From: Paenibacillus silagei
GTDB lineage: Bacteria; Bacillota; Bacilli; Paenibacillales; Paenibacillaceae
Assembly (NCBI RefSeq): GCF_017874735.1
Contig: NZ_JAGGLV010000027.1
Coordinates: forward strand, 1-64,000
Reading direction: 5' to 3'
DNA length: 64,000 nucleotides
How positions within the stretch are numbered: the first letter of the stretch is position 1; each line of letters starts with the position of its first letter. This document shows positions 36,883 through 44,965 of the stretch, piece after piece. The notes beneath the pieces are model-generated. The model was not told the DNA's origin. It ran no database searches and worked only from the letters and a program-made list of their open reading frames with translations. The position numbers were made by a program, and so were the translations under genes.

Positions 36883-37484
36883 AACCCCTTTCTTAGTACA
36901 TCCTTTTGACTTTTTAGAGCGATTGTAACTTGATTTTGCAAGCCGCGAAGTGACAAATCTTGCATTTTCCACGCTCAGGAAATCACAATTCTTTATAGAT
37001 TCGGGCAGGTTCCTTTATACGCGACAGTGCGGTGTAATTTCAATAGAAGGAAAGCTTCCATGAAAACGACAAAATGTGAAAATTCTGTGTAATTCCGCAC
37101 TTTCCCAAGCAAACTGTGGATGAGATGTCATCCTTAATTTAGCAATAAAATTAAAAATTAAGATGTTAAAAATATCACAGAATATTTGGTGTACAATAAA
37201 TCTGCAATATCGTCAATGATAATTGTCCACTTTTTATGTTATAATATTTTTTCGATTTAATAATCGTTAGTGCCATTAAGCATACATAAAATAACCCGTC
37301 AGACGTAAGACTACGGGTTATTTTATGTATGCTTGAATACAAAACGATTTAGATGAACTTAGAAATAAGGAGCTTACTCTCTCAACGATTTATTTACGAT
37401 CAGAACCAGTGTCAATTAACTGACTGCAAGAATAATTATTTATAGTGATCTCCTGATATTTCTACTCTCATTAGAAGCCCAGAT
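36883..37484. other. Intergenic region at the left edge of the AT-rich island
   Basis: Holds the upstream region of the oxidoreductase operon (about 36883-37020) and the long inverted repeat at 37278. Base composition falls sharply from about 37090 and stays AT-rich to 40.26 kb. No gene seen. Confidence 0.6.
37278..37334. terminator. Perfect 22-bp inverted repeat
   Basis: Arms 37278-37299 and 37313-37334 are exact reverse complements (AAGCATACATAAAATAACCC...), loop 13 bases. The GC part next to AT-rich arms gives a bidirectional terminator (ACGGGTTATTTTAT). It lies 150 bases past the last island gene on the minus strand. Confidence 0.7.
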
Positions 37485-38447
37485 TTAAGAAAATTCAGTA
37501 GATTCTTTATCATCTTCATCAGTAGGTTGTTGATCTTCTTCAACAGAACCTTGTGTTGATTCTTGCAATTCTTTTACTGAATTAGACTGTATTAATTTAG
37601 GATATGAAGGAAATTTATCTTTAGTATCTTTTGGAGCATTTAAAGCAGGGTGGATCTCTGCTCCCTCATAAATCAATCTGGTGAAAGTTATCACAACATG
37701 CTCAAATTTACTTAAATATTCTGGAGTGTTATTATTTATTGGAGAATTTTCCAAAAGTTCCGTAGCATGAACTTTACTTACATTAGTTAGGCTTTCATCT
37801 AGAGCCTTAACTAACAATTCTTGCGCGTCTGCAGTAGCATTTAATGATCTAGCAGCTGCCTTTAGAGTTTCAGTTTCATAATATTTTGATTTTAAATTTA
37901 ATGCTGTGTTTACAATATTGCCTATTATCGAAACAGCGGCAGAAGTTCCTAAACCAATTGAAATCCATAAAGAACCTGACTCAAAGTTCTCCAATTCCAC
38001 CTTTCCATTGATATCTTTATTAACAACCACAATTTCTAAGATATTATTCAAATCGTTAAAGAATTTCGATGTATCCTTTAAACTTTTAAAGTTAGGAAGC
38101 TTTACATCAATTGATTCCGAGGATTCTGGAGGAATTGAAATATGTGCAACATCTAAAATGGAATCAATTTTCTTTTTAATATATTGTTCAGCACGTTCCA
38201 AATTCAGTTTTGCAGATTTATCAACATCAACATAGTCCACTGAAGATTTATTCGAATAGATATAGTCCATACCTTTAAGTATTTCTATTTCTGCATCGAT
38301 AAATCCAATCTGAGACAAATTGTCAATATTAAAAATAGTCTGTTTATAATTATGTACTCTAAAATCCCCGTTGCTTAAAGCCTGTATTTTAAAAGATATT
38401 TCAGGTTTAAGGTCTTGTACAATGCTAGCTATTTCACTTAATCTCAT
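37485..38447 (-). CDS. Uncharacterised 320-residue protein of the RiPP island
   Basis: Not recognised. N-terminal 150 residues are a mixed charged domain; residues 155-161 read FESGSLW, followed by a hydrophobic stretch to about 182 that could be one membrane helix (ISIGLGTSAAVSIIGNIV); residues 185-250 are helical; the last 35 are acidic and Gln/Ser/Glu-rich. The ATG at 38447 has AGGAGG before it; 18 upstream codons are not needed. Codon use is AT-rich like its two neighbours and unlike the flanking genome. It has its own promoter. It could be an immunity protein for the peptide or an unrelated passenger. Confidence 0.75.
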   Translation of the reverse strand: MRLSEIASIVQDLKPEISFKIQALSNGDFRVHNYKQTIFNIDNLSQIGFIDAEIEILKGMDYIYSNKSSVDYVDVDKSAKLNLERAEQYIKKKIDSILDVAHISIPPESSESIDVKLPNFKSLKDTSKFFNDLNNILEIVVVNKDINGKVELENFESGSLWISIGLGTSAAVSIIGNIVNTALNLKSKYYETETLKAAARSLNATADAQELLVKALDESLTNVSKVHATELLENSPINNNTPEYLSKFEHVVITFTRLIYEGAEIHPALNAPKDTKDKFPSYPKLIQSNSVKELQESTQGSVEEDQQPTDEDDKESTEFS

Positions 38448-38558
38448 AATAGTCCTCCTACTTTTTAAATGTTTAGAATCTAATGCGAACATAAAATACA
38501 AATAACTATAAATCTTTTGATTATATAACAGTTGTTCTACTCAGCAAGATCAAGCTTT

Positions 38559-38588
38559 ATTATAGTTGTTTGTGTAACAATTTGTAAA
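38559..38588 (-). promoter_or_regulatory. Promoter of the 320-residue gene
   Basis: On the minus strand TTTACA (38583-38588) and TATAAT (38559-38564) with an 18-base spacer, about 110 bases before the start codon. Confidence 0.6.
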
Positions 38589-38767
38589 TCAAAAAACTTG
38601 CCTCCTCAACATTCAATATAATGTAAAAAGACTTAGTGGCTTCCATTTCAAAATAATAACAGTACACTCTAAGTTAAGTCCTAAAAACTTACTCCCAATT
38701 ATTTTCATTCCACTTATAACTTCTATTGTTTAAAGCATTTATTACAGGTTATTTATCCATTTTAAAT

Positions 38768-39847
38768 TTATTTATTCTGAATCGAATTCATCGCAAGGCA
38801 AGAGTAACTCATAATTATCTTACACTCACTTTCAATAGGTGCTATCTTCTCAGAATCATGATAGAAATACATTCTTGCAGGGCATGATCGGCATAAGCTT
38901 TTTACAGGGCATGTACTGCAAGCTTCATAGTCTTCTTTTTTCGGGATTATTTCTACTGGTCCATCAACATTCTGAAACGTTCCCAAACTGAAGGAAACCT
39001 GATTATTAAACATATGACAAGGATACGTTTCACCTGTTGGATTCACTGCAAAATTATTTATACCAGCTCCGCAAAATCTCTGACTTATTCCTTTAGGTTT
39101 ATTTAATAATGAATCATAGGATTTGTGTAATCCGGCATGGTTCAGTGTCCCACAAGATTTACATTCATCAATTGCATGCTTAAACAATTCTATAGCCGAG
39201 TTATATAGATTATTTTTGTAATCTTCTTTCGATGAATTGTTTACATATTCCGACTTGGCATCCAATTGTTCTGTAATAATAATTTTATTGGGCCCAAATG
39301 ACTGTAGGTATTTATATATTGATAATGGAGTATGAGAATTTTCTATATGTTCCTTGGTATAGGTACATTCAATAGAAAAAGGAATATTATGTTTCTTTAA
39401 AATTGAAATACCTTTAATTGCCTTGTCAAATGATCCATTTCCCGATTTAAGTTTTCTATTTGTGTTGTGAATTTCTTTGGGACCATCAATACTGATAGTG
39501 ATATCAAAGCAATATTTTTTTGCAATTAATGCAAAGCGTTGATTTACTCTAGTTCCGTTGCTTATTAATGTAAACAACGGCAATTCCTTTATTTTTCTCT
39601 CTTTAACTTTATTTTTCAAATGAATACAGAGCGACTCGATAGTATCAATAGCCAGCAACGGCTCTCCCCCAAAGAAAAATATTTCTTTGATTCCATTAAA
39701 AGCGTTCCAAAAATGCTCTACTATTTTAATTGCTTCTTCTTTTGACATTTGTCCTACAGGAAGGCCATAATCACCACCCATTGCATAACAATAGTTGCAA
39801 TTTAAATTGCAATTGTGTGTAACTATTAAGGTAAGTTTTGAAAGCAT
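38768..39847 (-). CDS. Radical SAM/SPASM peptide maturase
   Basis: A 359-residue enzyme. The radical SAM motif CNLNCNYC (Cys13, 17, 20) binds the first 4Fe-4S cluster; FFFGGEPLL near 58 is the GGE motif for SAM. The C-terminus has a full SPASM pattern: C259-x12-G-x4-C277, then C310-x2-C313-x5-C319-x2-C322, then C342, enough for two more clusters. Such enzymes make thioether or carbon-carbon bonds in ribosomal peptides. The Gly/Ser/Cys-rich peptide encoded just upstream is the obvious substrate. ATG with GGAG ten bases before. Confidence 0.9.
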   Translation of the reverse strand: MLSKLTLIVTHNCNLNCNYCYAMGGDYGLPVGQMSKEEAIKIVEHFWNAFNGIKEIFFFGGEPLLAIDTIESLCIHLKNKVKERKIKELPLFTLISNGTRVNQRFALIAKKYCFDITISIDGPKEIHNTNRKLKSGNGSFDKAIKGISILKKHNIPFSIECTYTKEHIENSHTPLSIYKYLQSFGPNKIIITEQLDAKSEYVNNSSKEDYKNNLYNSAIELFKHAIDECKSCGTLNHAGLHKSYDSLLNKPKGISQRFCGAGINNFAVNPTGETYPCHMFNNQVSFSLGTFQNVDGPVEIIPKKEDYEACSTCPVKSLCRSCPARMYFYHDSEKIAPIESECKIIMSYSCLAMNSIQNK

Positions 39848-39889
39848 ATTAACATCACTCCATCAAAGTTATATTTTTTTCAGTTTTGA

Positions 39890-39914
39890 TGGGCCCAAGA
39901 ATTTCCTGAGCCCA
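39890..39914 (-). promoter_or_regulatory. Hairpin between precursor and maturase genes
   Basis: On the minus strand TGGGCTCAGGAA can pair with TTCTTGGGCCCA (two G-U pairs). No T-run follows, so partial termination or RNA processing is more likely than full stop. Such a site would keep the precursor transcript in excess over the enzyme. Confidence 0.6.
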
Positions 39915-39933
39915 AATAGTTAATTGTTTTTCA

Positions 39934-40179
39934 CTAACAACAACCACCGCTCACAGAACCGCATCCTCCATCACCTCTAGCCATTGTTGCAGAATTCATC
40001 ATTTTTAAAATTTTTTCAACATTGTTAGATTCTAGAGAGCTAATAGAATCCGCATGTTTCAAAAACAGATCAACATATTCTCTAGTCTTTTCGATTTCAA
40101 ACTGGTTACTTTCTTTAATAACCCTAACTAAATCATCAACTTTTAAATGACTTAAATCCGGAATACTTCTTATTGACAT
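39934..40179 (-). CDS. RiPP precursor peptide with Gly/Ser/Cys core
   Basis: An 81-residue peptide. Residues 1-66 are a charged helical leader (LKVDDLVRVIKESNQFEIEK); residues 67-81 (MARGDGGCGSVSGGCC counted from 66) are a likely core with Cys73, Cys80 and Cys81 among Gly and Ser. No Cys occurs in the leader. The ATG at 40179 is preceded by GGGGGTGG; a GTG nine bases upstream lies inside that site. Immediately followed by a radical SAM/SPASM gene. By analogy with sactipeptides and ranthipeptides the Cys could form thioethers to backbone or side-chain carbons; the real bond type is unknown. Confidence 0.8.
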   Translation of the reverse strand: MSIRSIPDLSHLKVDDLVRVIKESNQFEIEKTREYVDLFLKHADSISSLESNNVEKILKMMNSATMARGDGGCGSVSGGCC

Positions 40180-40283
40180 ATTTTCCACCCCCTTTTTTTA
40201 TGAGTCTGGACTAAAAAAGAATAAATATACTTTAAATATTTGAAATATAATGGCGTCTTCTTGAACAACTTGCCCTTACATCG

Positions 40284-40322
40284 AAAAAAAAGCAGCTTCA
40301 CCGAATTACACCGGGAAGCTGC
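40284..40322 (-). terminator. Terminator of the GH8 gene
   Basis: On the minus strand GCAGCTTC pairs with GAAGCTGC, followed by eight T residues. Confidence 0.9.
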
Positions 40323-40332
40323 CGTGTACCGC

Positions 40333-41565
40333 TTAGTAAGCCCACCAGTTGCCTGACATGACAATCATCGAGAACAGCTTGATGCTGTCTTCATAGTAAT
40401 CCTCTGCCGCGCTGTTCGCCGTATGGCTCCACAGGGAGTTCAGCCAGCTCTGGTTGGCGGAGGAGGTCATTGCGCTTACGCCGAAGGGGGCATAGAATGC
40501 GCCGCTGTTATAGCTGCCGAAGGTGGTTCCGTTCAGCTTATAGCCGTCCTTGATGTTACCCGGCGTATTGCTTGCTTTGGTCTTGATCCAGCTGTTCAGC
40601 TGATTCAGCTGGGATAAGGCCCGGTTATCGCCTGTCAGCAGATAATCGGTGGTGATCCGCCACGGGGTGCGGCAGGAATTATAGTTATAGTTGCCGTCGT
40701 TGGCATCCTCCAGGAAATTAGCCGCAGCCGGCTTATAGGTATTGCTGGAGTAGACCACGAAGTCCGGCAGCAGGCCGGTGGTTGAGCTATAGCCGGTGTA
40801 GAGGCTGTTGATTAAGGTGTAGGTCTTGTTCGTTACATTCTGCCAGCGGGCATCCCCTGTAGCAGCCTGGAAGGCCTTCAGGTGATTGAGCATGAAGTCT
40901 GAAGGGCGGGTAGCCGTATTGTATGAGCCGCTGTTCGCCCAGTCCCCGAGACGGATCGTCCACTGGGTCTGATTAATCTCATTATCCATGATAGCGTTAA
41001 TCATATTCGTCGCAGCCTGCAGATAGTTGACGGTTCCGCTGCTTCCCCATTGCTTGTGGGCCAGCAGCAGCGAGAAGGCAATATCCATATCTCCGTCGGT
41101 TGCGGAGTCTTCCCCTTCGATATTCTGGAAGCTGCTGTTCTGCTTCCAGGACATCAGATAGGGGTTGATGGCGCTTGGATGTGCTGTGTAATAATTGTAG
41201 AGTCCGTTGTAGTAGGTCTGTGCGTTACTGTCGTAGCCGGCCATCAGCACGGTGAACAGCATACCATAGCCATGTGCTTCAGAGACCGTCTCCCCGGCTG
41301 AATTATATTTCACATAATATTTGCCTGTTCCGGCAGGCTTAAGATATGCGCCTTTCCAGGCATCCCATTTGGTCTTGACGGCGTTATCCATGACGGTCTG
41401 AGTGACATTGTTCGGTTTAATGGTTCCGCTTGTATAGGTGGTGTGCTGCGGGAACGGTTTGTTCACAGCGGCGAAGGCAGATCCGGCAGGCAGGATAAAT
41501 ATGGCCAGACATAGAAGCATCAGACTTTTCCAGTGCAGCTTGCGTTTCCCTTGCTTGTTCATCAT
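40333..41565 (-). CDS. Secreted glycoside hydrolase family 8 enzyme
   Basis: A 410-residue secreted enzyme. A signal peptide ends at about residue 32 (GSAFA-AV). The GH8 signature VSEAHGYGM holds the acid Glu96, and ATDGDMDIAF (155-164) holds the conserved Asp. GH8 enzymes cut beta-1,4-glucan, chitosan or xylan by inversion; Paenibacillus members are mostly endoglucanase/chitosanase. No carbohydrate-binding module or surface anchor follows. AGGAG lies seven bases before the ATG. A cre-like palindrome lies in the upstream region. Confidence 0.93.
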   Translation of the reverse strand: MMNKQGKRKLHWKSLMLLCLAIFILPAGSAFAAVNKPFPQHTTYTSGTIKPNNVTQTVMDNAVKTKWDAWKGAYLKPAGTGKYYVKYNSAGETVSEAHGYGMLFTVLMAGYDSNAQTYYNGLYNYYTAHPSAINPYLMSWKQNSSFQNIEGEDSATDGDMDIAFSLLLAHKQWGSSGTVNYLQAATNMINAIMDNEINQTQWTIRLGDWANSGSYNTATRPSDFMLNHLKAFQAATGDARWQNVTNKTYTLINSLYTGYSSTTGLLPDFVVYSSNTYKPAAANFLEDANDGNYNYNSCRTPWRITTDYLLTGDNRALSQLNQLNSWIKTKASNTPGNIKDGYKLNGTTFGSYNSGAFYAPFGVSAMTSSANQSWLNSLWSHTANSAAEDYYEDSIKLFSMIVMSGNWWAY

Positions 41566-41677
41566 CCATTCACTCCTTGTGGTTGGGGTGGATACTTAAG
41601 AGAACCCATTGTATTCACAAACGGACAGCTGTAGGAAAAGCTCACCTCCTTACTGGATATTGCGGATGCTGCCTGCC

Positions 41678-41709
41678 GGACAAAAGTTAAAGCGCTTATA
41701 CTTTTGTCC
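41678..41709 (-). promoter_or_regulatory. Near-perfect 32-bp palindrome with a cre-like centre
   Basis: Arms GGACAAAAGT and ACTTTTGTCC surround TAAAGCGCTTAT. The AAGCGCTT centre is that of a cre site, suggesting CcpA control of the GH8 gene, whose start is 113 bases away. The wider region 41566-41947 has no gene. Confidence 0.6.
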
Positions 41710-41870
41710 CAAAAAAATAATCTTCTTCTACTAAAATTGTAAATCGGTACATATTTAATATATTATTCCAGAGTATCTATGTCAATAAGCATATGGTCCT
41801 ACGTAAGAAGTGCCCGTTATGATAGCAAGTAGAAGCCTGCCCAGCGGCCTTCCTCCATTGATGCAGCAAC

Positions 41871-41913
41871 AGCCCCTTCAGCCGGAAAACAATTCAACCG
41901 GTTTGAAGGGGCT
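41871..41913 (-). terminator. Terminator of the nrtR-pncA-pncB operon
   Basis: AGCCCCTTCA and TGAAGGGGCT pair, with inner GCCGG/CCGGT, 35 bases past the pncB stop codon. T content after the stem is modest. Confidence 0.65.
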
Positions 41914-41947
41914 AAGTCAACATCTCTATTCCTGCAATACAGTCCGG

Positions 41948-43399
41948 TTACTCCACATCGGTAATCATATGCTCCGCAATCAGCTGCTGCTTGCGGTTCC
42001 ATAGCTGTTCGCTGAGATTCACGCGGAACACTTCCGGGTTCAGCTTGCGCAAGTACTCCGGCCAGAAGAGGTCGAGCTGCTCCTCATGGTAACGGCGGAT
42101 CTCCGCCAGCTCCGGCAGGGTATAGACCTGGAACCCGTTCACTACAATCGGCTCCAGCATCCGCACCGCGTCGTAACGCTCCACATGCTTCTTCATGTAA
42201 GGATGCAGCGGATTGAACAGCTTCAGCCGCACTCCACTGCGGGGTGCTGGCTCATCGGCGGAGCTGATATAATCAGCCAGCGCCTTGCCGTTCTGGCCGA
42301 TAATGCGGTAGACTTCCTTTTTGCCGGGAGTGGATACCTTCTCGGGATTCGAAGAGATCTTAATCGTGGGGATCATCTCGCCGCTTGGCGCTTCGATCTC
42401 GACCAGCTTATAGACGCCGCCCAGCGAAGGCTGATCCGAAGCGGTAATCAGTTGGGTTCCGACCCCCCAGGTGTCGATCGCCGCCCCCTGCGACTTCAGG
42501 TTCATGATGGTGTTCTCATCCAGATCATTGGAGGCCACAATCTTCACATACTGCAGCCCGGCTTCATCCAGCATCTCGCGTGCCTTGCGGGACAGATAAG
42601 CAAGGTCACCGCTGTCCAGCCGGATGCCGTTCATCCGTTTGCCCTGCGCTTCCAGCTTCTTCGCCGTGTTGATCGCATTCGGCACACCGCTGCGCAGGGT
42701 ATCGAACGTATCCACCAACAGCGTCACGCCGTCCGGCATTACCCGCGCGTAAGCGTCGAACGCCTCCTGCTCGCTTGGGAAGCTCTGCACCCAAGAATGG
42801 GCATGGGTGCCCTTCGTAGGGATGCCGAACTTTTTGCCGGCCAGCATGTTAGAAGTCGCATGGAAGCCGCCGACATAAGCGGCGCGAGCGCCCCAGACTG
42901 CGGCATCCGCTTCCTGCGCGCGGCGCGTTCCGAACTCCAGCAGCGTATCATTCGGGGCCACCTGCTTGATCCGTGACGCCTTGGTAGCAATCAGCGTCTG
43001 ATAGTTCATGAAGTTCAGGATCGCAGTCTCGACAAGCTGCGCCTCCATAATCGTACCCTCGACCCGGATCAGCGGTTCATCCTGAAACACCAGGGCCCCT
43101 TCCTTCATGGAGTGAAGACTGCCTTGAAAATGGAACTGCAGCAGCTCCTCCAGGAAGGCCGGCGCATAGTTCTCCTCCTGCTCCGACAGGTAGCGGATAT
43201 CCTCTTCCGTGAACCGCAGCTCGGCAATATACTGGGCGATCCGCTCCAGCCCGGCAAATACAGCGAAGCCGTTGCCGAACGGCAGCTTGCGGAAATAGGC
43301 TTCGAACACCGCCCGGCGCTTGTGTGTACCATTCATCCAATGGGCATACATCATATTGATCTGGTATTTGTCTGTATGTAGAGCAAGTTCTCTCCTCAA
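41948..43399 (-). CDS. pncB: Nicotinate phosphoribosyltransferase
   Basis: A 483-residue enzyme with the family core TDKYQINMMYAHW at the N-terminus, FGTRRAQEADAA near 155, KGTHAHSW near 195 and GIRLDSGDLAYLS near 265. It converts nicotinate and PRPP to nicotinate mononucleotide with ATP, feeding NAD synthesis. TTG start at 43399, with GGAG eight bases before; no in-frame ATG is near. Last gene of the operon with pncA and a Nudix regulator. Confidence 0.93.
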   Translation of the reverse strand: MRRELALHTDKYQINMMYAHWMNGTHKRRAVFEAYFRKLPFGNGFAVFAGLERIAQYIAELRFTEEDIRYLSEQEENYAPAFLEELLQFHFQGSLHSMKEGALVFQDEPLIRVEGTIMEAQLVETAILNFMNYQTLIATKASRIKQVAPNDTLLEFGTRRAQEADAAVWGARAAYVGGFHATSNMLAGKKFGIPTKGTHAHSWVQSFPSEQEAFDAYARVMPDGVTLLVDTFDTLRSGVPNAINTAKKLEAQGKRMNGIRLDSGDLAYLSRKAREMLDEAGLQYVKIVASNDLDENTIMNLKSQGAAIDTWGVGTQLITASDQPSLGGVYKLVEIEAPSGEMIPTIKISSNPEKVSTPGKKEVYRIIGQNGKALADYISSADEPAPRSGVRLKLFNPLHPYMKKHVERYDAVRMLEPIVVNGFQVYTLPELAEIRRYHEEQLDLFWPEYLRKLNPEVFRVNLSEQLWNRKQQLIAEHMITDVE

Positions 43400-43455
43400 G
43401 TCCTCATCTCCTAGTCATTCCACTGTTGTATTTGGGTTCTGTCTCTGCTGATGTG

Positions 43456-44007
43456 CTACTTCTCTATAGCGCCCGTGACAACGTTCGCGCCAAGACTGCC
43501 GCGGAAGTGTCCAAGCGCCCATACATGACCGTCAGGATTGAAGCTGGCGACGGCATCCTCATGCACCGTAATCCCGAAGCCGTGGTTGTAGGCATCCACT
43601 GCCGTATGCAGTACACAGATATCCGTACATACCCCGATCAGATGCACCTCGGTAATGCCCCGTTCACGCAGCTTCAGCGCAAGATCCGTGCCGCAGAAGG
43701 CGCTGTAACGCGTTTTGTCCATCCAGTAGATGGCTTCCCGGTTCGCCTCGTAGACAGCCTTCAGGCTGCCGTACAGCTCACGCCCCTCGCTTCCCCGCAG
43801 ATTATGCGGCGGAAACAGCTTGGTCTCCGGGTGGTACGGGTCATCCGCTTCATGCAGATCTACAGCCATCACCACATAGTCCCCGCTGCGCACGAATTGT
43901 TCCGTCAGTTCACTGACTCTGGGCGCAATATCGATGCCGGGCTGGCCGACAGGCAGGTTCCCGTCAACGAAATCATTCGTGAAATCAATTACAATCAGTG
44001 CTCTCAT
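43456..44007 (-). CDS. pncA: Nicotinamidase (isochorismatase-like cysteine hydrolase)
   Basis: A 183-residue enzyme with triad Asp8 (VIDFTNDF), Lys98 (MDKTRYSAF) and Cys131 (TDICVLHTA), plus metal ligands Asp50, His52 and His68. It turns nicotinamide into nicotinate, the substrate of the next gene, pncB, 56 bases downstream. AGGAGG precedes the ATG. Together they salvage nicotinamide into NAD. Confidence 0.92.
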   Translation of the reverse strand: MRALIVIDFTNDFVDGNLPVGQPGIDIAPRVSELTEQFVRSGDYVVMAVDLHEADDPYHPETKLFPPHNLRGSEGRELYGSLKAVYEANREAIYWMDKTRYSAFCGTDLALKLRERGITEVHLIGVCTDICVLHTAVDAYNHGFGITVHEDAVASFNPDGHVWALGHFRGSLGANVVTGAIEK

Positions 44008-44055
44008 GGTAGGATAGCCTCCTAAAAGGTTAATGGGCCTGCCCTTCCCGGCAGC

Positions 44056-44826
44056 TTACGTATAAATGGATAATAACGGCTCATGGTCCGTGAACATATA
44101 GAGCTGTGCCGGGCGCTGGGAGTATTGATTGGAGCTGAGCGGATTCCCCGCTTCATCGCTCACTTCTTTTAATATACCCTGACGGCTGCGTGTTGACGTA
44201 ATTTTGCGGATAAAATTCGGTTCTTTGAATTCCGGCACCACCGTCTGGATCACCTGATACAGCTCGCTCAGCGTGAAATGACGCGGGAGGAACTGCCGGG
44301 CAATCGTCGTCTGCAGCATCTGCTGCTGAATCCGCAGGTAGGCATCGGTAATAATATCATGGTGGTCAAAAGCCAGTTCCAGCTCCTCAAGCGCTTCCTG
44401 CAGTGTGAACAGGCCAACCTCGCCTGCATCATCCGAGGCCTGCCGCTGCTCCAGCATCCACTCCTCCACCAGTGCAAAGAAAGCATGGCTGATAATCCAG
44501 CCGCGCGGATCACGGCCCGGCTGGCTGTAGACACCGAGATACTCCAGATGTCCGCCGTCCACGCCCGTTTCTTCCTTCAGCTCGCGCGTAGCGGCATCAT
44601 AGATCGATTCATCCTCCTGGCAAAAGCCGCCCGGCAGGGCCCACATGCCCGCACACGGCCATTTTTTGCGCCGGACCAGCATCACCTTCAGCTCGCGCAG
44701 CGGCAGCGTCTTCGTGACGGTCTTCCGCTCGCGCTTGGTCAGTGTAAACATGACAATATCCGCCGGAACGCCATCCGGAGTGCGGTACTTCTTGGCGTTA
44801 TAGGTTTGTTCCGCGTTCTCAGTCAC
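44056..44826 (-). CDS. NrtR-like Nudix/winged-helix regulator of NAD metabolism
   Basis: A 256-residue protein. Residues 20-165 are a Nudix domain whose box GGFCQEDESIYDAATRELKE continues ETGV, intact G-x5-E-x7-RE-x2-EE. Residues 175-256 are the NrtR-type winged helix (FTLSELYQVIQTVV, NFIRKITSTR, RPAQLYMF). NrtR proteins repress NAD genes and leave DNA when bound to ADP-ribose; many have a broken Nudix box, so this one may also be an ADP-ribose pyrophosphatase. GTG start with AAAGGATG before it. First gene, 48 bases ahead of pncA. Confidence 0.85.
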   Translation of the reverse strand: MTENAEQTYNAKKYRTPDGVPADIVMFTLTKRERKTVTKTLPLRELKVMLVRRKKWPCAGMWALPGGFCQEDESIYDAATRELKEETGVDGGHLEYLGVYSQPGRDPRGWIISHAFFALVEEWMLEQRQASDDAGEVGLFTLQEALEELELAFDHHDIITDAYLRIQQQMLQTTIARQFLPRHFTLSELYQVIQTVVPEFKEPNFIRKITSTRSRQGILKEVSDEAGNPLSSNQYSQRPAQLYMFTDHEPLLSIYT

Positions 44827-44925
44827 TATAGATCATCCTTTGCCGCAGCTATTGTTTGTTGTTCGTATCTTTTAATGTACCAAACCTGTCCGCCCAAAAT
44901 CAACCGGAGCAGGCCGCAGATATGT

Positions 44926-44950
44926 AAAAGGGACGGATTCACATCCGCCC
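44926..44950 (-). terminator. Terminator after ricA
   Basis: On the minus strand GGGCGGAT pairs with ATCCGTCCC around GTGA, followed by TTTTAC. It separates ricA from the NAD salvage operon. Confidence 0.8.
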
Positions 44951-44965
44951 CCGGGTGATTCTGCA

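Noticed and set aside
36973-37200. Rex or Fnr box upstream of the oxidoreductase operon
   Set aside because: TGTGAAAATTCTGTG is only a partial dyad and fits neither consensus well.
41566-41700. Second gene start suggested by AAGGAGGTGAGC upstream of GH8
   Set aside because: No start codon with an open frame follows it.
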